Source: Flavobacteriia bacterium (GTDB lineage Bacteria > Bacteroidota > Bacteroidia > Flavobacteriales_D > Crocinitomicaceae). Taken from it: a stretch of DNA of 64,000 nt. This document shows positions 1 through 10,845 of this stretch, piece after piece. The notes below the pieces were generated by a model. The model saw nothing but the letters and a program-made list of their open reading frames with translations, was not told where the DNA came from and did no database searches. Position 1 is the stretch's first letter, and each line of letters begins with the position of its first letter. Where the stretch lies: the NCBI GenBank assembly GCA_026391005.1, contig JAPLEV010000049.1, forward strand, positions 1-64,000, read 5' to 3'. Both the position numbers and the translations under genes were made by a program.

Positions 1-1
1 T

Positions 2-1375
2 TTTATCGTTAGCGCGGACATGTCCCGCATGGTAGGTTCTGCCGGATGGCTAATTATTTTATGGTTGTTAACGGGGTTTATTACCTTATTAGCAGCATTG
101 AGTTATGGTGAATTAGCGAGCATGATGCCGAAGGCCGGTGGGCAATTTGTCTACATTGAAAGAGCTTATGGTAAGTTTACTGCTTTTTTATATGGTTGGA
201 CTGTTTTTACGGTAATTCAAACGGGCGTAATTGCTGCTGTGGCAGTTGCATTCGCTAAATATACGGCTTTCTTTTTTCCTCAATTAGGACCGGATAACAT
301 CTTATTTAATCTATGTCCATTAAAGGTTTCGGCGGCTCAGGTATTTGCTATTTTTAGTATTTTCCTACTAACATTTATTAATACTCGTGGTATTCAAAGT
401 GGAAAAATTATTCAATTAATTTTTACTTCGGCTAAACTATTAGCGCTGCTCGCTCTCATTGTGTTGGGTTTGGCTATTGGTTTGAAAAGTGATGTCTTTT
501 CTCAGAATATGCAACACATGTGGGATACATCACATACATGGTCAAAAGGAGTAGGGGGGAACTGGACAGAATCAATTTCTCCCATTACAGGAATTGCTTT
601 AATTCTTGCGCTTGGAACGGCCATTATTGGATCAATATTTTCCAGTGATGCATGGAACAATGTTACCTTTATTGCTGGGGAAATTAAAAACCCTAAAAAA
701 AATATTCCACTAAGTTTATTAATAGGAACTTCGGTAGTAACTGTTTTATATGTGTTGGCTAATTTTGCCTATTTGGCGCTTATTCCCATACATGGCTCTC
801 CAGATGGCGCCGACGTCTTATCTCAAGGTATGCAATTTGCTGGAGGGGCGAATACTGATAGGGTAGGAACGGCCGCAGCGTCAATGATTTTTGGTGATTT
901 TGCTGCTGCTTTTATGGCGATTCTCATCATGGTTTCAACTTTCGGTTGTAACAACGGATTAATTCTTTCAGGAGCTAGAGTTTATTATGCGATGGCTAAA
1001 GACGGTTTGTTTTTTAAACGTGCTGGGAATCTAAATAAAAACGCTGTTCCTATGTTTGCCCTTGTATCTCAAGCAATTTGGGCAAGTATTCTGTGTTTAA
1101 GTGGCTCGTATGGCGATTTACTCGATTACGCCACATTTGCTTCCTTGTTATTTTACATCATTACGATTGCTGGTATTTTTATCCTTCGAAAAAAAGAACC
1201 GGCTGCCGATCGTCCTTATAAAGTAATTGCCTATCCATTAACACCTATTTTATACATTCTTATTGCCACGATAATTTGTACTATTCTACTCATTACAAAA
1301 ACACAATACAAAAACACAAAATACTTGTTTTGGACTACTTATTGTCGCTATAGGAATACCGGTTTATTATGGTAG
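2..1375 (+). CDS. APC family amino acid permease, truncated at left window edge and C-terminally frameshifted
   Basis: Reading frame is open to base 2 (FIVSADMSRMVGSAGW...), so the true start lies outside the window. APC-type motifs (AALSYGELASMMPKAGGQFVY). The C-terminal tail changes frame at a 13-bp tandem duplication. Confidence 0.9.
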   Translation, partial: FIVSADMSRMVGSAGWLIILWLLTGFITLLAALSYGELASMMPKAGGQFVYIERAYGKFTAFLYGWTVFTVIQTGVIAAVAVAFAKYTAFFFPQLGPDNILFNLCPLKVSAAQVFAIFSIFLLTFINTRGIQSGKIIQLIFTSAKLLALLALIVLGLAIGLKSDVFSQNMQHMWDTSHTWSKGVGGNWTESISPITGIALILALGTAIIGSIFSSDAWNNVTFIAGEIKNPKKNIPLSLLIGTSVVTVLYVLANFAYLALIPIHGSPDGADVLSQGMQFAGGANTDRVGTAAASMIFGDFAAAFMAILIMVSTFGCNNGLILSGARVYYAMAKDGLFFKRAGNLNKNAVPMFALVSQAIWASILCLSGSYGDLLDYATFASLLFYIITIAGIFILRKKEPAADRPYKVIAYPLTPILYILIATIICTILLITKTQYKNTKYLFWTTYCRYRNTGLLW

Positions 1376-1401
1376 AAAGTATTTTGCTAAATCTGAATGA
1401 T

Positions 1402-3039
1402 ATGAAGAAATTAGGATTGCTGATAGCTTACTTATTCCTTACTTTAGGAACGAAAGCACAAATCTATACACACCAAGATTCGTTAAGAGGAAGTATCACA
1501 AAAGAAAGGGCTTGGTGGGATTTGCAACATTATAGTTTACTTTTTGATGTTAATCCAACGACCAAAAGTATTTCGGGTTCAAATGTTATTCGGTATAAAG
1601 TCATTGCTGAAAATCAGTTATTGCAATTGGATTTACAAGCGCCAATGGCAATTCTTTCGGTTACCCAAGACGGCATTCCTCTCGTCATTAAACATGATGG
1701 CAAAGCCCATTTCGTTGAGTTAATAAAAAAACAAGTTGTTGGTGCACAAGAGGAAATAGTCGTTTTGTTTTCGGGTAAACCACTTGTTGCCAAAAATCCA
1801 CCTTGGGATGGCGGATTTACGTGGAAAAAGGACATCAATAATAACCCATTTATAGCCACTTCATGTCAGGAGATTGGAGCAAGTTTGTGGTGGCCATGTA
1901 AAGATCATATGTACGACGAGCCAGATCAAGGAATGTTGATTACCGTGACTGTCCCGAAAGGATTAGTTGCTGTTGCTAACGGTCGATTAAAGCAGGAAAA
2001 TCAAGATAATGCGCTTTCTTCCACGTATGTATGGGAAGTTAAAAACCCTATTAATAATTATGGCGTAAATATTAATATTGGTAATTATGTCCATTTTTCT
2101 GAAGTATATCCCGGCGAAAAAGGCCCTTTAGATATGGATTATTGGGTATTAAAAGAAAATTTGGAAAAAGCAAAAATTCAATTTAAAGATGCGACAAGGA
2201 TGATGAAAGCTTTCGAGCATTGGTTTGGCCCGTACCCATTTTATGAAGATAGTTACAAGTTAGTGGAAGTACCTTACCTTGGAATGGAACATCAAAGTTC
2301 GATAACCTATGGCAATAAATACAGCAATGGGTATTTAGGTTCCGATCTTAGTGGAACAGGTTGGGGAAAAAAGTTTGATTACATCATTATCCATGAATCT
2401 GGCCATGAATGGTTCGCTAATAATATCACAGCAAAAGATAACGCGGATTTGTACATACACGAATCTTTTACCACGTATTCGGAGGCGCTATTTGTGGAGT
2501 ATTTTTATGGAAAAACAGCTGGCTTTGAGTATGTACGAGGCTTACGTTCTGGCATCGCAAACAATAGCCCTTTAATTGGTAACTATGATGTGAATGACCC
2601 AAATAACTCGGACATTTATTCAAAAGGAAGTAATGTGTTGCATACTCTTCGGCAGTTAGTAGGTGATGATGATAAATGGCGTGAGATACTAAGGGGCTTG
2701 AATAAGCAGTTTTACCATCAAACGGTGAGTTCGAAGGACATTGAATTGTATATTGCAGCTTCATCGGGTTTAACATTAGCTACTTTTTTTGATCAGTATT
2801 TACGCGATGCCAGAATGCCGGTTTTTCAGTATAAAATTGAGGGAAAAAATCAGAAAAAACTGTCTTTTTGTTGGTCAGAATGTATCGATGGATTTGATAT
2901 GCGCTTGAAGATTAAGTATAACGATAAGGTCATTTATATATACCCCACTACAAAATGGTCAAGTATTCCTTTGGATAATAAATGTGAAGATATTATTATT
3001 TCTAAAGAATACTATGTTGGGGTAGAAAGGTTAAATTAA
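1402..3039 (+). CDS. M1 family metallopeptidase (aminopeptidase N-like), secreted
   Basis: HESGHEW (HExxH) plus downstream E in YIHESFTTYSEALF. The signal peptide MKKLGLLIAYLFLTLGTKAQ supports a start at 1402 rather than 1369. Confidence 0.93.
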   Translation: MKKLGLLIAYLFLTLGTKAQIYTHQDSLRGSITKERAWWDLQHYSLLFDVNPTTKSISGSNVIRYKVIAENQLLQLDLQAPMAILSVTQDGIPLVIKHDGKAHFVELIKKQVVGAQEEIVVLFSGKPLVAKNPPWDGGFTWKKDINNNPFIATSCQEIGASLWWPCKDHMYDEPDQGMLITVTVPKGLVAVANGRLKQENQDNALSSTYVWEVKNPINNYGVNINIGNYVHFSEVYPGEKGPLDMDYWVLKENLEKAKIQFKDATRMMKAFEHWFGPYPFYEDSYKLVEVPYLGMEHQSSITYGNKYSNGYLGSDLSGTGWGKKFDYIIIHESGHEWFANNITAKDNADLYIHESFTTYSEALFVEYFYGKTAGFEYVRGLRSGIANNSPLIGNYDVNDPNNSDIYSKGSNVLHTLRQLVGDDDKWREILRGLNKQFYHQTVSSKDIELYIAASSGLTLATFFDQYLRDARMPVFQYKIEGKNQKKLSFCWSECIDGFDMRLKIKYNDKVIYIYPTTKWSSIPLDNKCEDIIISKEYYVGVERLN

Positions 3040-3043
3040 TTCT

Positions 3044-4135
3044 TTAGCATAACGTTAAATCCCTTAGGAAAACAAGTAGCTCCCTCATCATTAGTTGATG
3101 CTGTTGAATCGTTGGGTGCTTCTTATAGCCAGCATTATAGGTTCCTGCATAGTTAAAAAAGAAGATTTTATTATCACCATTTTTTTGTCTATAATCAACC
3201 ACTTTTGCAATTGATTTTTTTAGTTGAACTTTGAACTTTGAAGAGGCCATAGGGCTTGTACAGCAAATGATAACACTATTTTTATAATGTTCTCTTAACA
3301 TTGCCAAAAACTCAAGGTATTTTTTTTCGTAAACGGATTCATTTTTTAAGGCATCATTTTGTCCTAGCGTAATAAAAATAAGAGCTGGTTTAGGTTGATT
3401 TTCAAAGTTCCATTTTTTATGATTTTCATGAAAGTCAATACAATCGTAAACATCAGACATTGTGTATTCAATTCCGCAGCAGCTTTCAGCAAGCCCTATG
3501 CCTGAAACTGCACTCAATATATACTCGGCATCTAGTTCTCTCGCTAATAATGCACCATAAGATAAATAGGCGTTATGGTAATCATACCAAGTTCCCTTTT
3601 TAAAAGGAATCTGAGAGTTGTCAGCGCCATTTCCACAAGTAATAGAATCGCCAATAAATTCAATGTATTTTTTCTTTGTTTTTTTTAAGGGTAGGAGTTT
3701 AGCGCATCTAACACCAATAAGCTTCAGATAACCGTTAGCACTTTCTGTATTTTTGTAAAGAATTACACGATGAATGCCATATGGCATGTTAACGGCAACT
3801 TTGAGGCGATTAAATTTATTAGCCAATTTTAGTCTTATTGGTTCGCCGCCATCTACGCTATACTCAATATAGTTATGATCAATTAAAAACCGAAGCTCGT
3901 CTTCTAGTTCAATTTCGCAAGATGATCCTTCAAAATCGAATGTTATATATGCGCCTGGCGCCCATACTTTTGGAGCATTAGGATTCGTTTTATCGAAACG
4001 ACCAACACAATGTATTCTTGCATCACCTCCATGATAAAATTGCAGAGGACTTTTAAGGTAATACCAAAAGATAAAAATGAACAAGACGGATACTCCAATT
4101 AATAGCTTGAATAAAATTATTCTTTTATACTTCAT
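3044..4135 (-). CDS. SGNH/GDSL hydrolase, CE2-like acetylesterase architecture
   Basis: EFIGDSITCGNGAD block, GQND block, N-terminal jelly-roll-like segment. Confidence 0.8.
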   Translation of the reverse strand: MKYKRIILFKLLIGVSVLFIFIFWYYLKSPLQFYHGGDARIHCVGRFDKTNPNAPKVWAPGAYITFDFEGSSCEIELEDELRFLIDHNYIEYSVDGGEPIRLKLANKFNRLKVAVNMPYGIHRVILYKNTESANGYLKLIGVRCAKLLPLKKTKKKYIEFIGDSITCGNGADNSQIPFKKGTWYDYHNAYLSYGALLARELDAEYILSAVSGIGLAESCCGIEYTMSDVYDCIDFHENHKKWNFENQPKPALIFITLGQNDALKNESVYEKKYLEFLAMLREHYKNSVIICCTSPMASSKFKVQLKKSIAKVVDYRQKNGDNKIFFFNYAGTYNAGYKKHPTIQQHQLMMRELLVFLRDLTLC

Positions 4136-5303
4136 GATGAATAATTTTTTTCTTGTCCCTCATTTTCATAAAGGGTAGCTCTATAGATTTATACACTAAA
4201 AAGGAGATGAATATAGTCAGTAACCAGAATAAAATATAATCAATTACCCAATAATCTCCTGGGACAAAATTCTTCTGTAAATAGTTACCATGAATAGTTT
4301 GCTCTATAATTGCGTAGGTTACCAAATTTAAATTCACAAGATACATGGAGTAAGAGATTACACTAAGAAAGGTAATCCAGGAAGTCCATTTGCCTAAACC
4401 TTTTCGTAGATTCGATAAAAATGGCAACATTAATAAAATCGCCAAGGAAATAAGGGAGGGGCACCAGATATTCGCAAAAGGACTGTATGATTTGCCAGCA
4501 TAAAACTTAGTATAATACAGAATATACAATCCGATTAATAGCAAAATAAAATTTAATTTGCTGTTCCATATTTTTGGGGTAAAATGAGCGAAAAAAGCAC
4601 CCAAAACGCCATACATAATGGAATCTAAACGGGGAATTACTTGATATCGAATCCCCAAATGCAATGAATCAGCAATTAATTTTAATTGACTAGGGCTAGG
4701 GTTGTTAGGAATGTCAAATGAATGATACAAATGGTAACGATACCAGGTAATAAGTAAAATCATTAGTATCGAAAAAAGAAGGATCATCCATTTTGTTGAG
4801 CTCTTAAAAATGTAGAGAAAACTAAATAAAATCAATGGTACCAATAAATAAAACCATTCCTCTACGCTTAAACTCCATGCTTCTGAAAAAAATTCTGGGC
4901 GGTAATAACCCAAAAAGTTTTGTGTAAAAAAGAAAAGTCGAAACCAATCTTTAGGGAAATAATTGGGCGAAAAAATTAGTGTATAAAAAATAAGAAGAAT
5001 TAAAATAAAGAAATATGCAGGTAGGGTTCGTAGCCACCTCCTTTTCCAAAATTCGATCAAGGTATAAAAATTTGGTTTTTCCTTGATTATAATTCTAATC
5101 AGAATGCCACCTATTAAAAAACCACTTAAAACAAAAAAAATCGCAACGCCGTCATAATGGAATCTGTAAAGGAAATTTTTTAAGTATTTTGGTACTAAAA
5201 GTGTACTATGGCCGAGTAATACCATAAAAATGGCAGCGAAGCGCAGTAGATCTAATCCAAAGACTCTATTTTTTGATATTTCTAAAGTTAAAAATTTGGT
5301 CAT
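4125..5303 (-). CDS. Acyltransferase 3 family (OafA/YrhL-like) membrane protein
   Basis: GLDLLRFAAIFMVLLGHS N-terminus, multi-TM, SLSVEEWFYLLVP motif. Confidence 0.9.
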   Translation of the reverse strand: MTKFLTLEISKNRVFGLDLLRFAAIFMVLLGHSTLLVPKYLKNFLYRFHYDGVAIFFVLSGFLIGGILIRIIIKEKPNFYTLIEFWKRRWLRTLPAYFFILILLIFYTLIFSPNYFPKDWFRLFFFTQNFLGYYRPEFFSEAWSLSVEEWFYLLVPLILFSFLYIFKSSTKWMILLFSILMILLITWYRYHLYHSFDIPNNPSPSQLKLIADSLHLGIRYQVIPRLDSIMYGVLGAFFAHFTPKIWNSKLNFILLLIGLYILYYTKFYAGKSYSPFANIWCPSLISLAILLMLPFLSNLRKGLGKWTSWITFLSVISYSMYLVNLNLVTYAIIEQTIHGNYLQKNFVPGDYWVIDYILFWLLTIFISFLVYKSIELPFMKMRDKKKIIHHEV

Positions 5304-5456
5304 TAAATCTAATAATCAATTACGGAATGTGTCCAAAGATAATGATTGTTTGTGTTTTCATATTTTTTAAATTTCTTTTCAAGAAATAAAATTATTTACG
5401 CACTAATTTCACTTACTCGCCTATTATTATCTAATTTCGAATGTAATTTTTAATCC

Positions 5457-6866
5457 ATGAAACTAATTCTCCTATTTTATCTTTTTCTTGCTTTTAACGC
5501 TTATTCAATCATCACACTGCCGGAAATTATCAATGATAATATGGTTATCCAACAAAAGACTACTATTAAACTTTGGGGTGAGGCAAAAATATATGCAAAT
5601 GTAAAGATTACAACATCTTGGTCAAGTCTTGCATTCTATTGTAAAGCAGATAAGAATGGTAAATGGCAACTTTTCATCCCTACAATTGCTGCCTCATTTC
5701 AAAAACACACCATCAACATTTCAGATGGCACATCGATTACTATTAAAAATGTATTAATAGGAGAGGTATGGCTTTGTTCGGGACAATCAAATATGGAAAT
5801 GCCCATTAAGGGATTTGAAAATCAACCAATCGAGGGGGCTGACTATTACATATCTTCAGCCAAAACGGAAAATGGTATTCGGATGTACAATGTTTTTAAG
5901 AATGCAGCGATTAAATCAACTAAAATTGGGAAGGGTAAATGGCTAGAATGCAACCAAAAAGATCTACCTGACTGTAGTGCTGCAGCTTATTTTTTCGCAT
6001 TGCGCTTACAGGCACTTTTGAATGTACCTATTGGGATCATCAATTCTAGTTATGGTGGATCTTCGATTGAAGGTTGGTTGAATCCTATAGCTGTTCAAAA
6101 GCATTACGATTTTAATTTTAATGAAAATTATAACGACGAAAATGCATGGAAGAGACCTTATGTTATGTATCAAAATATGCTAAAACCTTTTGGTAATTAT
6201 GTAATCAACGGATTTATTTGGTATCAAGGGGAAAGTAATGTTGGGCGTTATGCATCGTATGAACAAAAATTATCCGACTTAGTTTCTTTGTGGCGTGCTA
6301 CTTTTAATAACCCTGAATTACCTTTTTATGTAGTAGAAATCACTCCTTTTCTTTACGGGAATGGTGTTCAAGCTGCAAAGTTTAGGGAGGCGCAATTTAA
6401 AGGAATCAATGTATTAAAAAACACTGGTTTTGTTTGCACAAATGATTTGGTAAATGAATCGGAAGCAACAAATATTCATCCATCTCAAAAAAAACAGATT
6501 GGCGATCGATTGGCAAATTTAGTGCTTCATGATGCCTATCATGTAGATACCATTAAAGCAAATTCGCCATCGTTGGAACTCGTTACCATAACAAGTGATT
6601 CAATTGTTATGCAGTTTAAAAATAGTTATGAAGGATTGAAAAATCAGAACGAATTTTTAGGGTTTGAAGTGGCGGATTCGACACGAAATTTTAGAACAGC
6701 TAAACCTATTTTAGGGCGTAGTAGAAATACATTAATTATTAAGATAGATCCAGGATTCGAACCGATATCGGTTCGCTATTCTTTTAAAAATTTCCAGGTA
6801 GGTAATGTTAAAAACAGCGAGGGGCTTCCACTGGTGCCATTTAGAACAGATGAATGGGACAATTAA
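5457..6866 (+). CDS. Sialate O-acetylesterase family protein
   Basis: GEVWLCSGQSNMEMPI and GFIWYQGESNVG motifs; signal peptide. Confidence 0.9.
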   Translation: MKLILLFYLFLAFNAYSIITLPEIINDNMVIQQKTTIKLWGEAKIYANVKITTSWSSLAFYCKADKNGKWQLFIPTIAASFQKHTINISDGTSITIKNVLIGEVWLCSGQSNMEMPIKGFENQPIEGADYYISSAKTENGIRMYNVFKNAAIKSTKIGKGKWLECNQKDLPDCSAAAYFFALRLQALLNVPIGIINSSYGGSSIEGWLNPIAVQKHYDFNFNENYNDENAWKRPYVMYQNMLKPFGNYVINGFIWYQGESNVGRYASYEQKLSDLVSLWRATFNNPELPFYVVEITPFLYGNGVQAAKFREAQFKGINVLKNTGFVCTNDLVNESEATNIHPSQKKQIGDRLANLVLHDAYHVDTIKANSPSLELVTITSDSIVMQFKNSYEGLKNQNEFLGFEVADSTRNFRTAKPILGRSRNTLIIKIDPGFEPISVRYSFKNFQVGNVKNSEGLPLVPFRTDEWDN

Positions 6867-6883
6867 TTAGCTCATCATTAAGC

Positions 6884-7807
6884 TTATTTCAAAAAAGAGA
6901 TGTTGCGTTTTAACCCTTCAAATTTAGTTCTTTTAACAGCACTATTTTTAAAAAGTAACTGAAAGGTTTCCTTATCTAAATCTTCCCAGTCTTGTTGGTT
7001 CAAATCTAGTAATTGTGCACTTGGCTTAAAACGTTTTTCTTGGTTTATTTTTCCAAATTTATTCCATGGACAAACATCTTGGCAAACATCACATCCAAAC
7101 ATCCAATTATCCATTTTTCCTTTAAACTGATCAGGTAAAATAGCATCTTTTAATTCGATTGTTAGGTGTGAAATACATTTAGAACCATCTACTACGTAGG
7201 GAGCAATTATCGCTTCGGTCGGACAAGCATCGATACATTTTGTGCAGGTTCCACAATAATCTTTCATCGGGCCATCGGCCTCTATTTCTATATCTGTAAT
7301 AATTTCTGCAATAAAGAAAAAACTCCCTTCTTTGGGATGAATTAAATTGGTGCTTTTCCCCATCCATCCTACACCAGCTTTTTTTGCCCAAACTTTATCC
7401 ATTACTGGCGCTGAATCAACAAATACACGTCCCCCAATATCCCCAATTTCTTCTTTCATGAATGCTAGTAAATCATTGAGCTTATCTTTTATTACAAAAT
7501 GATAATCTTCTCCATAAGCATATTTAGAAAGTTTTGGTGCTTTGGGGTCTTTTTGTGTTTCTTCGGTATGGTAATTTAATAATAATGAAATAACGGTTCT
7601 CGCATTATCAACCAATAATTTTGGATTTAAGCGTTTATCAAAATAATTCTCCATGTAAGCCATTGAGCCATGATAATTATTGTTTAACCACGATTCTAAT
7701 CGGGGGGCCTCCTCTTCTAAAAAAGTTGCTTTCGAAAAACCACAATAAAAAAACCCAAGTTCCTGGGCCTTATCTTTTATCGCTTGCTTGTATTTTGTGG
7801 CATTCAT
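6884..7807 (-). CDS. queG: Epoxyqueuosine reductase
   Basis: Two ferredoxin-like 4Fe-4S motifs ([24 protein letters not shown]) and QueG family N-terminus. Confidence 0.95.
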   Translation of the reverse strand: MNATKYKQAIKDKAQELGFFYCGFSKATFLEEEAPRLESWLNNNYHGSMAYMENYFDKRLNPKLLVDNARTVISLLLNYHTEETQKDPKAPKLSKYAYGEDYHFVIKDKLNDLLAFMKEEIGDIGGRVFVDSAPVMDKVWAKKAGVGWMGKSTNLIHPKEGSFFFIAEIITDIEIEADGPMKDYCGTCTKCIDACPTEAIIAPYVVDGSKCISHLTIELKDAILPDQFKGKMDNWMFGCDVCQDVCPWNKFGKINQEKRFKPSAQLLDLNQQDWEDLDKETFQLLFKNSAVKRTKFEGLKRNISFLK

Positions 7808-7810
7808 GTA

Positions 7811-8830
7811 TTAGAATAATCCGCCTTGACTCCAGCCCATTTCTTTACCAAAAAGTTTGAATGCTTTTTCAGTCGCTTTTCTTCCGCGTTGCGTACGCAT
7901 TAAAAAGCCCTCCTGAATTAAAAATGGCTCGTATACTTCTTCCAAGGTACCTGCATTTTCGCCAATAGCAGTGGCAATGGTACCTAGGCCTACAGGACCT
8001 CCGGCAAATTTATCAATAATCGCTCGGAGAATTCGAATATCCATTTCATCTAATCCGTTTTCATCTACGTTTAACGCTTTTAATGCAATTTCAGTTATAC
8101 TGTCATCAATTTTCCCTGTACCCTTAATCTGTGCAAAATCACGCACGCGACGCAGCAATGCATTTGCAATCCTTGGAGTGCCCCGACTTCTGCTCGCAAT
8201 TTTATAGGCAGCATCTTCATCAATCGGGATTGAAAGTAAATTGGCTGAGCGCTCAACTATACTAGTTAATGTTTTTGAATCATAGTATTCTAAACGCGAA
8301 TTTATTCCAAATCGAGCGCGTAGGGGAGAGGTTAATAATCCGGATCGAGTAGTGGCTCCGATTAAAGTAAAAGGATTTAAATTTAATTGGATTGATCTGG
8401 CATTCGGGCCAGTATCTAATAATATATCAATCACATAATCTTCCATTGCAGAATACAAGTATTCTTCCACAACGGGACTTAATCGGTGTATTTCGTCAAT
8501 AAAGAGAACGTCCCCATCGCTAAGATTCGTCAGCAATCCTGCTAAATCACCAGGTTTATCAAGCACGGGCCCACTTGTTACCTTAAAACCAACGCCCATT
8601 TCATTAGCGATAATGTGGGCAAGTGTTGTTTTTCCCAAACCAGGAGGTCCGTGAAGTAAAACGTGGTCTAATGGTTCATTCCTTAGTTTTGCAGCTTGAA
8701 CAAAAATCGCTAAATTTTCAACTACAGCCGGCTGCCCAGCGAAATCAGCAAGTGATTTAGGCCGTAATACCTTATCAATTTCTTGATCCGGTTGATCAGC
8801 ATTTTCTCGGTAGTCAAAAGATTCTTCCAA
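7811..8830 (-). CDS. ruvB: Holliday junction branch migration helicase RuvB
   Basis: [37 protein letters not shown]. Confidence 0.98.
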   Translation of the reverse strand: MEESFDYRENADQPDQEIDKVLRPKSLADFAGQPAVVENLAIFVQAAKLRNEPLDHVLLHGPPGLGKTTLAHIIANEMGVGFKVTSGPVLDKPGDLAGLLTNLSDGDVLFIDEIHRLSPVVEEYLYSAMEDYVIDILLDTGPNARSIQLNLNPFTLIGATTRSGLLTSPLRARFGINSRLEYYDSKTLTSIVERSANLLSIPIDEDAAYKIASRSRGTPRIANALLRRVRDFAQIKGTGKIDDSITEIALKALNVDENGLDEMDIRILRAIIDKFAGGPVGLGTIATAIGENAGTLEEVYEPFLIQEGFLMRTQRGRKATEKAFKLFGKEMGWSQGGLF

Positions 8831-8920
8831 AAGGATTGTTTTTACAAATTTACAAAAGCCATTGAATTGGCAGTCAAATTCTACTCTTATTCGTTAGGAT
8901 TAAAATTGCTTTTTGGGTTT

Positions 8921-9580
8921 TTATTGAATAGCTTTTAGAAAATCTCGCATGGTATCAAATTGATGATCGGCAAGTATTAACCTTGATTCTACAGCATGTG
9001 TTTTTTCCGGTATACAAACAGCGGTCATCTTTGCGGCCTTAGCAGAAATAACCCCCACCAATGAATCCTCTATTACCAAACATTTTTCTGGTAATACAGC
9101 TAATTTTTTGGCAACTGTTAAATAGACAGCAGGGTGCGGTTTCCCATATTGCTCCATTTCTGCTGAATGAACAAAAGTGAATAAGTGCCTTATCGTTAAG
9201 CAATCTAAAACAACCTTAATTAATCTACTGCTTGAAGACGTAGCTAAACCAACAGGAATTTTTTGCAACTTAAGGTAATTCAGCGTTTCAATTACTCCCT
9301 CTAAGGCAAGCGGATTTGAGGCAATGAGTGATTCCATTTTTAAAATTATGGCCTCTTCAACTTCTGATTCGTCAGTGACCCCCCATCCTTCTTTTTTGTT
9401 CCAAAAGTGAATTACTTCATCGATTCTTAAACCAACTGTTTTTTCAAAATCTTGTTTGGTTAGCGTGGCCCCCAACCCTGTAAAAACTTCTTCCATAGCA
9501 GTTTTCCATAAGGGCTCAGAGTCGATTAATACGCCATCCATATCGAATATAACAGCTTCAAAATCGTCTATTTGAATCAA
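8921..9580 (-). CDS. HAD superfamily hydrolase (beta-phosphoglucomutase/phosphatase-like)
   Basis: VIFDMDGVLIDSEPLW; LATSSSSR; IEDSLVGVISAKAAKM. Confidence 0.92.
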   Translation of the reverse strand: MIQIDDFEAVIFDMDGVLIDSEPLWKTAMEEVFTGLGATLTKQDFEKTVGLRIDEVIHFWNKKEGWGVTDESEVEEAIILKMESLIASNPLALEGVIETLNYLKLQKIPVGLATSSSSRLIKVVLDCLTIRHLFTFVHSAEMEQYGKPHPAVYLTVAKKLAVLPEKCLVIEDSLVGVISAKAAKMTAVCIPEKTHAVESRLILADHQFDTMRDFLKAIQ

Positions 9581-9587
9581 GGTGTGC

Positions 9588-10841
9588 TTAGTTTAAGATG
9601 GTCAATTTTACTAACTCAATCCTTCTTTCGCTAACTTCCTCAATTTCAATTCTGATGTTTCGGTAAGTTAGCTGCTCGCCTACCACAGGGATTGATTCTA
9701 GCTCATGGATAATTAAGCCACCTAGCGTATCGTATTCATCAGAGGCGATTATATCGAATTTAAAGGAGTTAATTAAATAATCTATTTCAACCCTTGCAGA
9801 AAATCTAAACTCGGAATCACTTATTCTTTCTTCTTTAAGAGCCTCCTTATCGTGTTCATCTTCAATTTCCCCAAAAATTTCTTCAATAACATCTTCAATT
9901 GTCACAATTCCTGCTGTTCCACCATATTCATCTGTAACAACGGCAATGTTCCCGGATTGCGTAGTAAACATTTCTAATAATTCTTTACCAGACATTACAG
10001 CTGGTACAAATTCGATAGATTTAAGAATTTCCTTGATGGATTTTGGCGATTTAAATAAATCAAATGAGTGAACACAGCCAATTATATTGTCAATAGATTT
10101 TCGGTAAACGATAATTTTAGATAGCCCTTTTTCAATAAAGAGTTCCTTCAGATGAGAAAGCTCATCATCGATTTCAATTGTTACCATTTCAGTTCGTGGA
10201 ATCATGCAATCTCTCGCTTTTACTTTTGAAAAGTCTAAAGCATTCGACAAAATAACCATTTCGTTGCTCATTGCTTGTTCATTATTAATCCGAGAAGATA
10301 TATCATCAACATAATGCGCTAAGTCAACTTTTGAAAAGACTTTCTCAGTTGTTTTCTTCTTCCCTCCTGTAAGTTTTAGTACAAAACCGCTCAGAAACAA
10401 AACACATTGAGTGGGTAAATACAAAATCAAGAAAACAATAAAAAGCGGTAAGGTTCCGATATTTAAAAATCGATTTGGGTTGATTTGAACGATGGCTTTG
10501 GGCAAAAACTCTGCTGTTATTAATACTAATAGGGTAGAAAGAATTGTTTGTGAAATCAAAAGCAAAGCTTCATTGGACATTCCAAAATCTTCTAAAATTG
10601 GATTTAATATATCAGCGGCCTTGATGCCATAAATAACCAATGCAAAATTATTACCCAATAAAAGTAGGGCGATCATGGTAGATTGATTTTTATAAAATAT
10701 ATTTTTCAATTTCCCTTGCCACGTTCCTTGTGATTTTTCAACTTCTATTTTTAGGCGATTTGATGACAAATAAGCTAATTCCATTCCGGAAAAAAAAGCG
10801 GAAAAAAATAAGGAGATTAAAATGATGATATATGCTTCCAT
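9588..10841 (-). CDS. CNNM/CBS-domain transporter-like protein (hemolysin C/CorC, GldE-like)
   Basis: N-terminal CNNM TM domain (FFSAFFSGMELAYLSSNRL), CBS pair, CorC_HlyC C-terminus. Confidence 0.88.
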   Translation of the reverse strand: MEAYIIILISLFFSAFFSGMELAYLSSNRLKIEVEKSQGTWQGKLKNIFYKNQSTMIALLLLGNNFALVIYGIKAADILNPILEDFGMSNEALLLISQTILSTLLVLITAEFLPKAIVQINPNRFLNIGTLPLFIVFLILYLPTQCVLFLSGFVLKLTGGKKKTTEKVFSKVDLAHYVDDISSRINNEQAMSNEMVILSNALDFSKVKARDCMIPRTEMVTIEIDDELSHLKELFIEKGLSKIIVYRKSIDNIIGCVHSFDLFKSPKSIKEILKSIEFVPAVMSGKELLEMFTTQSGNIAVVTDEYGGTAGIVTIEDVIEEIFGEIEDEHDKEALKEERISDSEFRFSARVEIDYLINSFKFDIIASDEYDTLGGLIIHELESIPVVGEQLTYRNIRIEIEEVSERRIELVKLTILN

Positions 10842-10845
10842 TTTC

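Noticed and set aside
7179-7391. 70-aa minus-strand ORF overlapping queG in another frame
   Set aside because: Alternative-frame translation of the conserved Fe-S protein gene.
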